This document shows, piece after piece, positions 12,471-25,000 of a DNA stretch of 64,000 nucleotides. The position numbers and the translations under genes were made by a program. How positions within the stretch are numbered: position 1 is the stretch's first letter; each line of letters starts with the position of its first letter. Under the pieces are notes generated by a model, which did not search any database, was not told the DNA's origin, and was given only the letters and a program-made list of their open reading frames with translations. The stretch lies in assembly GCA_922989275.2 (NCBI GenBank), contig OV277863.1, forward strand, positions 22,224,001 through 22,288,000. The letters run 5' to 3'. The stretch comes from Gari tellinella. Taxonomy: Eukaryota > Mollusca > Bivalvia > Cardiida > Psammobiidae.

Positions 12471-13839
12471 CTGCTAGGATGTAAGAACTATTTCTTATGG
12501 TTCTTATATATGATTCATTCATGACTATAGTAAAGGTAAACTGGAACTAGATCTATATCTATTTTCTTGAGAGAATGAATGAAGTAGTTCAAATGGTCTA
12601 GATTTTTATCTATGGAGTAGATCTAGAAAGAGTAAGCAACTTAACAATCTGTTATTCATTAAATTATGCAAACAGTATGGATCAAGATGAGACGCGCAAC
12701 ATCTTTTATAGATACAAACTGTTTGACACTGATATTTTCTGAAAAAAAAAATGCACAAAAATTAACTCGGAGAATTGTTGCAGATGACAAAGGTTGCAGA
12801 CGACAAATTCTTCAGACGATATTTACTAGCGCCATAAAGTGGGTGTGGTTTTAACAACGAAATAACGCGTCTTAATTTTCTATCGCGAAAACTGATTGCA
12901 ACTCAATTTTACGAGCGTAATTGGTTGTAAAACATAACTTAATAATTATACATTTGCACAAATCGTATGTAACAAATAGAAGAATTTAGGTCCAAGGTTT
13001 AATTTTAATTGATTGTTAGAAAACGGCGCTGGGGAATACTTTTTAGTTCTCGTAGCAAATGTTACGGCGCCCCGTCATTATGTAACGGTATCATTTTCAA
13101 AGTATTTTTCTGTTACGTGAATATACAAAGTTTTTTGAGGTGGAAATCAATTCATGAATGATAAATTCTGATCAGCTCATATAAAATGTGTGTTTGTCCA
13201 GAACTTACGCATAATTATCTGATTTTAATCCGACCCGTATCGGCGACATAGATCTTTATCCTTCGCATCACCGCTTCTAAAAATTGTTGTTGAAAAGGTC
13301 TCCGATTCGGGGCGAACCTGTCAATCACTTTTTTTGATAACCAATTAGATCTACAACACATTAAAAGCAATCTCGGCGCGTGTGGTCAAACATTGTTTGG
13401 CAGCCTTCCATTACACATGCCGTTATCGACGATTGCGTAACGTGTAGCGTTTGGTGATAGGCTAAGCGTGTGTATGGATTAGCCGAACTCTGAAGCCAAT
13501 ATCAAGGTAATAAACTGTACTATTATACGGCGACAATTCCGAAATTTCTCGGCGCCAGACACCTTTCGCCGATTCGAAATTTCTGTCGCCAGAATTATTT
13601 TTTTTGCGCAAATGGCGCCGTTGGCGATGCCCAGCGGGAACCCTGCAACTGTATCAAAACGGCTGGATCTGTAGGAAACGCCGAGTAAGACACCGAGTAA
13701 CTCGACGTCTCATTTTATTTTTTGCCAAGAATTTCTGCATACGACATTTGCGTAAGTTGTTAGAACTTGTTTCATAATCGATGTTATTTTACTTTTACAG
13801 ACTACAAACTTGCCTTTCCTCTCGTTGCTCGGTGTTTGT
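12470..13839. other. Gene-free stretch, 1.4 kb
   Basis: No exon pattern or known repeat boundary was recognised. Phrases such as GATGAGACGC and GCAGACGACAAA belong to decayed core-hairpin repeats (near 12,680 and 12,780), and GCGCC-rich stretches recur near 13,020-13,620. Confidence 0.4.
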
Positions 13840-14097
13840 GTGTTTCTTACTTAAGCAGGTTGAGCGTAAAGCAGAAAGCTTCTGAAAGAGTTAATGCTAT
13901 ACGTTCAGCATGATTTAAACAAATTGTGTTTCTTACTTAAGCAGGTTGAGCGTATTTAGCAGAAAGCTTCTGAAAGAGTTTATGCTATACGTTCCGCATG
14001 ATTTAAACAAATTGTGTTTCTTACTTAAGCAGGTTGAGCGTAAAGCAGAAAACTTCTGAAAGAGTTTATGCTATACGTTCAGCATGATTTAAACAAC
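13840..14097. repeat. Three tandem 86-88 bp units of half hairpin
   Basis: GTTTCTTACTTAAGCAGG starts at 13,842, 13,928 and 14,016. Each unit holds only one arm of a family-B-like hairpin (AAGCAGGTTGAGCGTA) followed by GTTTATGCTATACGTTC. A half element has been tandemly amplified. Confidence 0.85.
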
Positions 14098-14190
14098 GAC
14101 AAGCTTAAATGGAGGAATTGTTTCCTCTGGGTCTTTAATCGCCACAGACAGGAGCACAAAACTGGTATTTATATTACGATGAATGTGTTA

Positions 14191-14436
14191 CAGTGGAGAA
14201 TCTGTTATTCTTTCCCAATAAACGCGTTTACGCTAAAACTATTATTTGCAGCGCAAACAGTTTGGAGCCAGATCAGACGCCGGGTAACCCGGCGTCTGAT
14301 CGGGCTCCAAACTGTTTGCCACCAAAATAAACAATAATTATCAGAATTGTCCAAAAGTTGTTCTTTTCTACGTTTTAGTGCTTTGCGTTTGCGTACGTTT
14401 GCGTTTAAACGGGAAAGAATAACAGATTCTCCACTG
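14191..14436. mobile_element. Family A miniature element, TA-flanked
   Basis: Begins CAGTGGAGAATCTG and ends with its complement, CAGATTCTCCACTG, with TA on both sides, as in Tc1/mariner-type insertions. It is palindromic over most of its 246 bp, with a perfect core hairpin (CAAACAGTTTGGAGCC..GACGCCGGGT) in the middle. It carries AATAAACGCG near the left end. It has no coding capacity; translated frames through it are mirror products of the palindrome. Confidence 0.9.
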
Positions 14437-14448
14437 TATGTTCGGCAT

Positions 14449-14687
14449 TCACCCATTACTCCATTAACACGCCCCTTTAATTTATTACTCTGTTGAACAA
14501 ACTGTTTCCAATTTGTACAGTCGTGAATATGTATCATACAAAAATGTTTCTATATCCTATAATCAGATAGTAGCTTAAAGCAAGCTAAAAGTAAAGCAGA
14601 ATGCGCATTCAGGCGCATTCTGCTTTACTTTTATCTTGCTTCAATGGGGTCACGAAACTAGAAACATGCTATGGGGTAATGGGTTAA
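14449..14687. mobile_element. Family B miniature element
   Basis: CACCCATTACTCC to GGGTAATGGGTTAA. The hairpin runs from about 14,573 to 14,641, with arms AAGCAAGCTAAAAGTAAAGC and a matching A-to-T change in the partner arm (ACTTTTATCTTGCTT). Confidence 0.8.
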
Positions 14688-14913
14688 ATACGGTATTGTG
14701 AAATGGTTCCTACTAGTCCGACTATAAAGTACCAGTATTAGATAACTATCACAGTTTTATGGCACAATATGAGTTTGTCATTGGTTTTCGCTCGTGCACA
14801 AGGCTTTCTGGTCATGATATGTATATGTAACTCAACTTCACAGCCTGTTTCCTAGGATGAAACCACTCACTAAAACACTGGAGTAAAACATCTCTTAATA
14901 TGCATACGCAGCT

Positions 14914-15167
14914 TTAACCCATTGCCCCATAAATACGCCTTTTTACGCTTTTGATTAATTCCTACACTGAGGACAATAGTTCCAATTTATACACTTATAA
15001 ATATGTTTTATAAGAAATATTTTCTATATTATAGCAGATGGTAGTTTAAAACATGCTGAAAGTAAAGCAGACTGTGCCTTATGGCGCATTCTGCTTTACT
15101 TTCAACATGCTTTAAGTGGTCCCCCATTTTCAAAACTAGAATCAGGCTATATGAGGCAATGGGTTAA
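14914..15167. mobile_element. Family B miniature element
   Basis: TTAACCCATTGCCCC to GAGGCAATGGGTTAA. The ends share the C-to-G change (ATTGCCCC / GAGGCAAT), as expected when one arm is copied onto the other. Hairpin about 15,048-15,115. Confidence 0.85.
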
Positions 15168-15472
15168 TCCATCCAGCATCCAATTTTCATCAACTGAACA
15201 TCATAGCTACATTTCACAGTACGTGTGTCTCTATATCACACTAGGCAAATTGTGTTTCCGCCATTCGACGGAAGATGAATTAACTGTCTATTTGGCGGTC
15301 GCAGATTAATGCAGAACACAATATTTCTCCGTGACTTTAGTTCTGTATTAGGCAGGCGTTCATCTTAACTCGTTCCTTCATACGGAAGCGCCTTTGACCG
15401 CCTCTACGTAAGCTTCCAAAAAAGTATATGTACTACAATTGAATATTCATTCATTGTATTGAATTGAAATAA
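15168..15472. other. Gene-free stretch
   Basis: Nothing recognised apart from low-information AT-rich sequence. Confidence 0.4.
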
Positions 15473-15533
15473 CACTAAAGTAAAGCGGAAGCTCTTAATG
15501 GGCTTTCTGCTTTATTTCATCTTGCTGTAAGCA
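15473..15533. repeat. Variant hairpin next to family A element
   Basis: CTAAAGTAAAGCGGAAGCTC pairs with GGGCTTTCTGCTTTATTTCA. It is a relative of the family B hairpin with a different outer arm. Confidence 0.6.
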
Positions 15534-15537
15534 TGTA

Positions 15538-15783
15538 CAGTGGAGAATCTGTTATTCTTTCCCGTTTAAACGCAAACGTACGCAAACGCAAAACACTAAA
15601 ACGTAGAAAAGTACAACTTTTGGACAATTCTGATATTTCATGTTTATCTTGGTGACAAACAGTTTTGAGCCTGATCAGACGCCGGGTTACCCGGCGTCTG
15701 ATCTGGCTCCAAACTGTTTGCACTGCAAATGATAGTTTTAGCGTAAACGCGTTTATTGGGAAAGAATAACAGATTCTCCACTG
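15538..15783. mobile_element. Family A element in the 3' region of the membrane-protein gene
   Basis: TA-flanked, 246 bp, same ends and core as the other family A copies and inverted relative to the one at 14,191. It lies about 160 bp beyond the stop codon of the minus-strand membrane-protein gene. Read on the minus strand, it contains AATAAA at 15,752-15,757, the first canonical poly(A) hexamer after that stop. Confidence 0.9.
15752..15757 (-). promoter_or_regulatory. Candidate poly(A) signal inside a family A element
   Basis: AATAAA on the minus strand, about 190 bp after the TGA at 15,948-15,946. I found no earlier AATAAA or ATTAAA. Its use is inferred, not shown. Confidence 0.4.
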
Positions 15784-15945
15784 TACATTGTATATCCACA
15801 GCTGGATTATATGCTTCATCAATGAATGACCGCTTAACAAATGCCTGGCTGCAATGAACACTGTTGGTATCAAATCATCTCAAATGAATCACTGTTACAT
15901 TTAGGACTAATGATTGTGGAATTCGTTCTGCCCCAATGTCCCCCA

Positions 15946-16034
15946 TCATCTGTTATCAATCATGTTATTTATAAATGGAGTTTTTTCCGTCTCGGTAACT
16001 ATTTCAACAAGAGGTGGTGCTGAACCATTTGAAA
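15946..16034 (-). CDS. Membrane-protein gene, terminal exon
   Basis: The acceptor is TTTTATTTCAG with a good pyrimidine tract. The exon enters in phase 1 and encodes SNGSAPPLVEIVTETEKTPF then INNMIDNR and TGA. The short acidic/polar end fits a cytoplasmic C-terminus. Confidence 0.7.
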
Positions 16035-19000
16035 CTGAAATAAAAGAAACAAAAACAAACTTAGTAACTTTAAAAATATATACTACCTAACATGTAATGT
16101 TTATTATTTTAAAATCTGTTTTAGCAAAGAAATAAGACAATACTGGAGTACTCTTCTCTGAAGTGTACTAAACGGTCCACAGAACAGAGAAGCGTGGAGA
16201 CTGGGTGTTAGACACTCTAGCCACCTGCTGCCTACCCCAGTTCCTGGGACACCCGCAGCAGTTGAAAAATGAACACAGGATCAAGTCAAGCCAAGTCAAG
16301 ACCCCTGATCAGGGTCTTATCTGTCCTCTGAGCAAGATTAACACTTTATCCGAGTGCACTACGTTGGCGAACAGTTTTAAACCCCGCCGAGTTAGCCTAT
16401 CGGCCTTTGGCTTAGATCCAAGCTACTTCTTTAGCCAAATATATGTAGAGGAGTTTAAAAATAATTTAATTTTAATATTTTCATTAAAACTGTATTTGTC
16501 CGCAATTTCTCACAACAGAAATGTCGTAGATTAGTAGACCAATCTTGGTAGTAGTGGGATTTTACTGTAATACATGTATATACAATAAAATGTCTCTCCT
16601 ACGACACTCAAATTGTTCAAGACAGGTAACAGCTTAAGAAGGACATAAGTAAGCCTAATGTATTAAATTTGTCCTATATTACTTTCGAAACTTTAAACTT
16701 TATTGAAATCAATCTGTATAAGGTCCACTACCGTGGACAGCATTACCAATTAAACAAATAGTAAATACATAATTATAAATAGGGAGGTCATTATGTAGTT
16801 GGGAAAGCGCAAATTTATTTGTCCTGTATAAATCAGTCACTTGCTTTTAAACGTCACAATTCTTACTTACTACAGTGCAGAAAACGTTATTCTTTCCCCA
16901 ATAAACGCGTTTACTGCAAAACTATTATTTCCATTGCAAACAGTTTGGAGCCAGATCAGACGCCAAACTGTTTGCCGCTCAGATAAAAACTAGTAGTCAA
17001 AATTGTCGAAATGTTGTCATTAACTCACCTGAGCTAGCTCAGGGTGAGCTTTTGCAATCCTTGATTGTCCGGCGTCCGTCGTCCGTCGTGCGGCGTCAAC
17101 AATTTTAGTGTTTATACTCTAGAGGCCACAAATTTTATCCAATCTTTCTTAAACTTGCTCAGATGGTATATTGCCATAAGATCTCGGATGAGTTTGATTA
17201 TGGTTGAAATCGGACAAATAGGTCATGAGTTATCTACCTTTGAACTGCTGAAAATGCATATTTAACAGTGTTTACACTCTAGAGGCCACAGTATTTATCC
17301 AATCTTTCTCAAACTTTTCCAGATTGTATATGACCATAAGAGTTCGAAAGTGTTCGATTTTGGTTGAAATCGGATAAATAGATCAAGAGTTATCTACCTT
17401 TGAATTGCTGAAAATGCCATATTTAACTGTGTTTACACTCTAGAGGCTACAGTATTTATCCAATCTTTCTAAAACTTGCCCAGATTGTATATGACCATAA
17501 GAGTTCGGATGAGTTCGATTCTGGTTGAAATCAGACAAATAGATCAAGAGTTTTCTACCTTTGAATTGCTGAAAATGCCATATTTAATAGTGTTTACATT
17601 ATAGAGTTCACAATTTTTATCCAATCTATCTCAAACTTGCTCAGATTGTATATGACTATAAGGATTCAGATGAGTTTGATTATGGTTGAAATCAGATTTA
17701 TAGGTTGAGAGTTATCTACCTTTGAATTGCTGAAAATGCCTATTTAACGATGTTTACACTCTAGAGGCCACAAATTTTATCCAATCTTTCTCAAACTTAC
17801 TCAGATTGTATATTACCATAAGAATTCAGATGAGATCAATTATGGTTGTAATCGGATCAATAGGTCAAGAGTTATCTACCTTTGAATTGCTGAAAATGAT
17901 ATATTTAACAGTGTTTACGCTCTTGAGGCCACAATATTTATCCAAGCTCTCTCAAACTTGCCCAGATTGTATATTACCATAATAGTTCGAAAAAGGGTGA
18001 TTATGGTCGGAGTAGGACAAATAGATCAAGAGATATCTACCTTTGAATTGCTGAAAATGCCATATTTTACAGCGTTTACACTCTTCCAACTACAGTTTTC
18101 AATGGATTTTGATTATACTTGTACACAAAGGATGTAGCTATACGTTCTCGAAGGAGTGCAATTATTGTTGAAATGTAATCATTGTGGCAATAGTTACCTG
18201 CCCTTGATGTACTTTGAAATGCTAGAAAATGGCTTCATTTCAGTAGTTTAGGCTCTAGTTATCTACCTTTGATGCACTCTACTATGCTAGAGTAGGTCGA
18301 CAAAACTTGAATGGATTTAGAATAAAAAGGGTGAAATTCAAAGGTAAAGCTATCAGGCTTCATTACAAATGGTGAGCGATATCAGGGCCTTCAGGCCCTC
18401 TTGTTTTCTATATTTCATTGCAATTGCGTATGCGTTTCGTTTTCGTTTAAAAGGGAAAAAATAACGTTTTCTCCACTGTATAAAGTGTCTTAATGCAGGG
18501 GCACTGTACATACCTTCTTTAACAGACTGTAAGCTGCCTTGACTGAGCAATTTTGTTTTGTAACCATCTTTTGTATTAGAATTTCCCGATAACGATAATG
18601 ATGTTTGGAGGTTCATTCGTAACTGGTTAGATCTCTTTTGCGTCAGTCTGGAGCGAGTCTTTTCAAATGTGTCGCTAATCTGACGTCTCGCTGGATAGAA
18701 ATCAAACCGAACCTGAAAAAGATTAAAATATAGATCTACATATCTAAACCCATTACCCCATAAATACGCCTTTTTACGCCTCTGATTTATCCCTCCACTG
18801 AAGAAAATAGTTCCAATTTATACAGTTGTGAATATCTTATATTAGAAATAATTTCTATTTTCTAGCAGCTGATAGCTTAAAGCAGGCTGAAAGTAAAGCA
18901 GAATGCGCCATAAGGCGCATTCTGCTTTTCTTTCAACCTGCTTTAAGTAGTCACCTGCTTTCAAAACTAAAAACATGCTATGGTGTCATTGGTTAACTCA

Positions 19001-22000
19001 TACACTTCTGCAACTTTTAATGGACAATTCTATTTTACAAGTAAGTCTAGTCCATTTTGACCAGATCTATTTAGGGCTGATTTTAACAATTGTATAAATC
19101 TATAATTGCAAAATGGCAAAGAATGCATGTCCTGATCAAAGGGTCCCTTAAGAGCTCATCTGATCAGGGTATACACTTTTTGCGTAGAAGACGTGATCTC
19201 TTCATTATACTATTTATGTGGCATTGCCCACTTAGGCTTAATATCCACACGGTACCGAACTGATTTGAATGACAAATAGAAGACAAATACGTAACATATG
19301 ACCAACTAAAACAATGTTTTAGACCGAGAAATTTGTTCGGTTTCAGGGACTTGCGGTTTAATGCAAGGTTTTCAGAGATATTTTGATCTTACACTGAAAA
19401 AAACCCAGTTAAAATATGTCCTCTATGTATTCTCAATTGACAAAGAAAAGGCGTCCCTAAAACCATCAACTCACCCAGAAGTAAGGGCAGACAAACAGAA
19501 GAATCAGCCACATAACCACACTTCCCAGGGTCCCGTAGATTGCCAGCTCGCACTCGCCCTCATCGTCCCTAGAACAATAGAATAGTTCATTTTACGACCT
19601 ACCTAATAAAGATGACATTACTGAGACACAGAGGAGAAAACGTTACAAATTATACATTCCCCAGTACACGCGTTTATTCTAAAACTTATGTTCATTGCAA
19701 ACCGTTTGGACTCCAAATTGTTTGCCACCTTATATTAACTATTTTAAATAACCTGTCATTTGTCTTCACTTTATTGCATTTCTATGTTTTTTATTTCGTT
19801 TAAACGGAAACTATAACGTCTTCTCCATTGTAAAGCGACAATCTCTCTCATTATACGCGTATGTCCATCAAAACAACATACAGTCGAACCTCGATATCTC
19901 GAACTCGCTTAGCTCGAATTATCCGATAGTTCGACACATGGACTACATTATTTCATGCTCGGTTCAGTCGAACATACCCATATTTCAATCATGTTAATTT
20001 TCATGTGCTTACGACCCTGACTGCTTAAAGCAAGGTGACAGTAAAACTGAAGCTCCTTAGGGAGCTTCAGTTTTACTGACACCTTGCTTTAAGCTGTCAC
20101 CTGTCTTTTATACACAGCTTGGTCTAGTTTTGAAGATCGTCAACCACTTAAAGCAGGTTGAAAGTAAAACATAGAAAACTTTTTAAGACCTATGGAGCAT
20201 ATTCATGGCTGTATAAAAAGGAAATAAAAATGCATATCCATGGAGTAATGGGTTAAATGGAAAATAATCACATTCCACCACTTTCAACACATAAACACGA
20301 TGCAACTGTGTTTAATATTAACAATCTGTGTAATCCGTTGTTTTCTCACTTCTTACGTTATATGAATTAGCGCTATTAGCAGCTTTTGGACATGTAATCA
20401 TTTTATAATCATTTCAATCACATGTGGCATATAAGATCTTTAAAACATGGCGTCTTGTCTGTCTCTTTATGCCATGCATTTTAAAATCCTGTGGCCCGTC
20501 TTACGAAACGTCGTACGACAAATAGTGTCGTAAGTCAGATTCTAATATTCTCAGTCATTATTTATTTCTCCATCTAATCTGTATTGTAACATCTCTTTGG
20601 AATCGTCTTGAAAAGTCGATTCCAAAGAGTTGTCACAAGACAGGAATCGATAGCTCAGAGATTAGATGTATTTTTTATCTTTTGACGTACGACTGTTTGT
20701 GTCGTGAATCCCTGAATATTAATCATGCCACTACATTAAGTCTAAACATGTTGCCGACATTGCAAATATCTTGACTCTTATCAGAGGTTGCAGTTTCACT
20801 TTTAAAGTTCCTACAATATAGGTTATCATTTCGCCAGGGTTATTATAATTGCAAGGTTTTTACTATATTCAAGTTTCAAAAGTAAAACGAAGGCAGATTG
20901 TTGTTGTTTCTGCTGAGCTTTATCAGATGCGTCATCCCATTGTCTCAGGATTGGGACAAACGAAGGCAGAGTTTTAGCCAGAGCTCTAAAAAGGACAGAG
21001 AGCATAGGAAAAAGACAGGAGCAAACTCTTGGGAAAGGGACATATTATCTTAATACATTTGTATCTATAAACGTTATGGGACTGAGTCGATTTACACAAT
21101 ATTTGTCTTTAAAGACTTAACATGCTTTTTGGTTATAAGAAACTATGTTAGACATTATACTATCCTCTTAACCCGTATAACTGATAAACTATACAAGTTT
21201 GTAGGTTGCTGGCATTGGAATGACAGCAGGAGATGCAAAAAGAGCAAAACTCTACTTAAACACACTAAATATGTTGTACAGTAACATTTTTACAATGACC
21301 ATCATCCATGTATGGTTATTTTCATTAAGAACATACAAGGCACAACACCAAGTAACTCCCTTTATGCCTGGATAGTGTAATGAATTCTACCTCTCAAGTG
21401 AAGTCATTAGTGTGCTCTTTAAATCAATTGACAGCATAATACAGGGAAAAAAGTTGTTTGCTCTGAAATCAATAAACATGTTATTTACTTTTATATGTAA
21501 ATAACAATTATACCTTTTTGAGTGTCGATAACGAGAGGTTTTACATATTAATTGCATGTATGTAGTGGCCTACTGTATTTGCACATATGTTGTGCTTCCA
21601 TTGATTACTCAGTATTTGTCTTCTATTGTAACCCACTCTTGTTAGCCCCTTCACTGTAATGACGTCATCAGCTTTAAACAATTGTCGTCTGCTTCCCAAA
21701 TTTGAATTATATGTATTTTAACATAAGAAATATTGAAATCAGTGTCAAACAGATTGGAGTCTGATCAGGAGCCACACTGTTTGCAATTAATCATCGTACT
21801 CGGGGTAAGGCAGTGAAGGGTGAAACATCAGTGCCTGGATACCGTTTGCTTATCAATTGACGTCTGCTTTTATATCATACAATATTTATACAACGCTTTT
21901 TGCATTGTGACTGAAACCATATAAATATTGATATGAATGTCAAACTGCTTGAATCAGCGGCGTCTGGGCCAATGATATTGCACTCGGGGTACAGCAGGGA

Positions 22001-25000
22001 AGGGGTTAACCCTTTTCATGTTAACGACAATACAGTGTTTACATTTCAAAACAGTCTGGGTCCAGATTAGACGTTAAGTAACTAAACGTCTCATTAGGAT
22101 CAAACGTTGACCCTTTTTAAAAAGAAAATTAAAATTTTATGTTAGAAATGCAGCAGACAGCAATGCTTGCAGACGACAAAGTTACTTAGCATTCAAACAG
22201 GTGAGCAAACACAAACACGTGTCTCGTCAACAGCTACCGTGCAACCTTATCAGTGCTATTATCACACAGAACGCCCGTTTACCTGTCGTCAGATAATATA
22301 TTAAGGTGGTACGTCTCTAATGAGATCGGACCAATGTCAGTCAATATCGATACATAGATCGATACGTAGAGCGATCAGCAATTCTCGTAAACTGACAGGC
22401 TGTACCGAACCATGGTGGTCAATATCGCTCCAATATAACGATCGGTAATTCTCGTACCGGAATTGTCAGTCGAAGAGAATTGCCGGGGCGCGTTATCATG
22501 ACCCGGCCCACAAGAGTAAAACAGCAACGTTTTTCGGCGGAGCTGACTGTTTTCTATTTCAACACACTTTTGAAGTTTCCAACATTTTCAACCAATCATA
22601 TTTGATCAGATGTTTAGAATAAAGAGCACCTGTTGAAAACTGCATTGTCTGATTGGATAGTAGCCAGGGCTCCAGATAAAGGAAGTCTTTCAAAACTTAA
22701 AATCTTTATTTCTGCATTAAACCCCATGATGTCCTACTCATTTGAATTGTCTCTTCGAGACAATCAAAATTAGTGGTAACACCATAGGGTTTGGTGCTGA
22801 AATGAGTGAGAAAATGTTAGATTTGTTCAGTTTACTCCCTCTTATCTGGAGCCCTGGGCTACTGGTCTACTTGTGAGACACAGTGCAGTGTTTACTATAC
22901 TGAGCTGATGACATCATATGCTTCTATTTTAAGATTATGACAATGTGTCTTTCTATAGATAGACAGTGGTTTGTTATGGTTTAGTACCCATTTATTTTAA
23001 TTGTAATTTACCATACATTGATAGCAATATAATAAATTGCCTCAAGTGAGTTAAACACAATTGTGTTGTTTCATCATATATTTACAAAAGCAAGATGGTA
23101 GAACTATTACAGCAGACTGCTGTTACAAAATTGCTACAGTATCTGTATGAGGGTTAAATTATTGTTTTGCATTTCTGTGTAAGATGGAATAAAAACAGCT
23201 GACAAACAGCTGACAATTGCAGCAAAATATAGCCCGATCTAAAGCATAAACGTATGTAAATGCTCTCTGCTGTACTTTCACCTTCAGTCTTTGAGAGACC
23301 AACTGCCTTAACAAACTAATGATTAACCTCAGATCCAGTAGTAACTGTTAATGATTGCAAAAACTTATTCTTGGCGACTCTCAAGACCTTCAGTCTTTGA
23401 TTATATGTATGTGGTCGTAGATTACTGTGCGTATCTTATTAGAAAAATATTGAGCTTAATATCCTGATTTATCATCCTATTTATTGCAATTCTTGGATAA
23501 AATCAATTCCATATACATCATTATCTTCACCACCCATTCCGCCGAATATCTTTTTTAAAGATATTTCTTGTTAATTAATGTTTTTAAGTACTGAGCGGAT
23601 TGCCATTTTCAATTACAATTATCTCGTCATAATATCGTCAGGTTTGAATTTGTCATCAACACTTTAATCAAGCAAAATATCATGATTCCACAGGAGGTAC
23701 ATATCAGACGATTTTAATCCTTTCCATGCAAACTTTTGTGGTCTGCTTTAACCCCCATGTTTATACCGCGGTCTCCAAAATTCTTTAAAAGCTGTAAGGC
23801 AAAATGCCTAAAGACATATCGAACTGGTTATCAAACGGTTTGGATATTGACCAGTCTGATCTGGATTAAAGCTGTTTACAAATACGACTACAGTCGCCCA
23901 TAGCAGTGATTGGGTTAATCCTAAATCATAGATGAGAGCTAAATACAGGGCAAACGTAAAAAATCCCAAAGGAGACAGTTATGCTCTATGGTTATAGGGG
24001 TACAACAAAATCTCCAAACGAAACAAATGACAGTTTAAGGTTGAGGACCCTAATGAGATCCTGTAGATATTCGTTAATATCGGCACTCTACGGAGAGCGA
24101 TCGGCCATTCTCGTCAACAGTTACAATCGGCCCGTTCCGAACCATCGATCAGCCATGATTCTCCAAATGACGATCGCTCTTCGTAGAGTGCCCATTTTGT
24201 TCCGATCTCATCAGCGCTTCTCAACCTTAATGTCTGGACAAGTACCTGCCACCCTGCTATGACCTGCTACCTGGCGTCGACAACTCTGAGTGAGTTTCAG
24301 GGCTGCCATTTCACCGGATTTTTCCTAAATCTCCGGATTTTTCCCCAGTTCATGGTAGCTTAAAGCAGGCTGAAAGTAAAGCAGAATGCGCCCTAAGGCG
24401 CATTCTGCTTTACTTACAGCCTGATTTGTTTAAGTAGTCGCATGTCAACAAAACAAGAAAACGGCTATGGGGGTAAAGGTACGACTCGTAAAATCGCACT
24501 TGAAAAATGCAAATTAGGAAATCTTAGGATTTTTCATGTCAACTTATGGCAGCCCTGGCGTTTTCGCTTGAGACGATTTGATAACATAACGTCAAGCAGG
24601 TGACTCCTTTAACCCTTAACTCCATCAGGAACGTATATTAGACAGTGGAGAATCTGTTATTCTTTCCCGTTAAAACGCAAACGTACGCAAACGCAAAACA
24701 CTAAAACATAGAAAAGTGCAACTTTTGGACAATTCTGATAATTCATGTTTATCTTGGTTGCAAACAGTTTGGAGCCTGATCAGACGCCGGGTTACCCGGC
24801 GTCTGATCTGGCTCCAAACTGTTTGAACTGCAAATAATAGGTTTAGCGTAAACGCGTTTATTGGGAAAGAATAACGTTTTCTCCACTGTCTCTGACTCCA
24901 TATATTTTATTTTATTTTATTTATTTGATTTTACAGTGTCTTATAGGTCGAAAGCGGCCGGGTATCAATGCCAAATGTCATTGAGTTTTTATTGATATGT

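Noticed and set aside
14068..14537. Similar peptides from several A copies (WRICYSFPINAFTLKLL..RRRVTRRLIRLQTVC) as a gene family
   Set aside because: They come from translating the same palindromic miniature element at 14,191, 15,538, 30,921 and elsewhere. Both strands give nearly the same peptide.
16205..16534. 109-codon plus-strand frame
   Set aside because: It lies in an intron of the minus-strand gene, contains a palindrome remnant, and has no family features.
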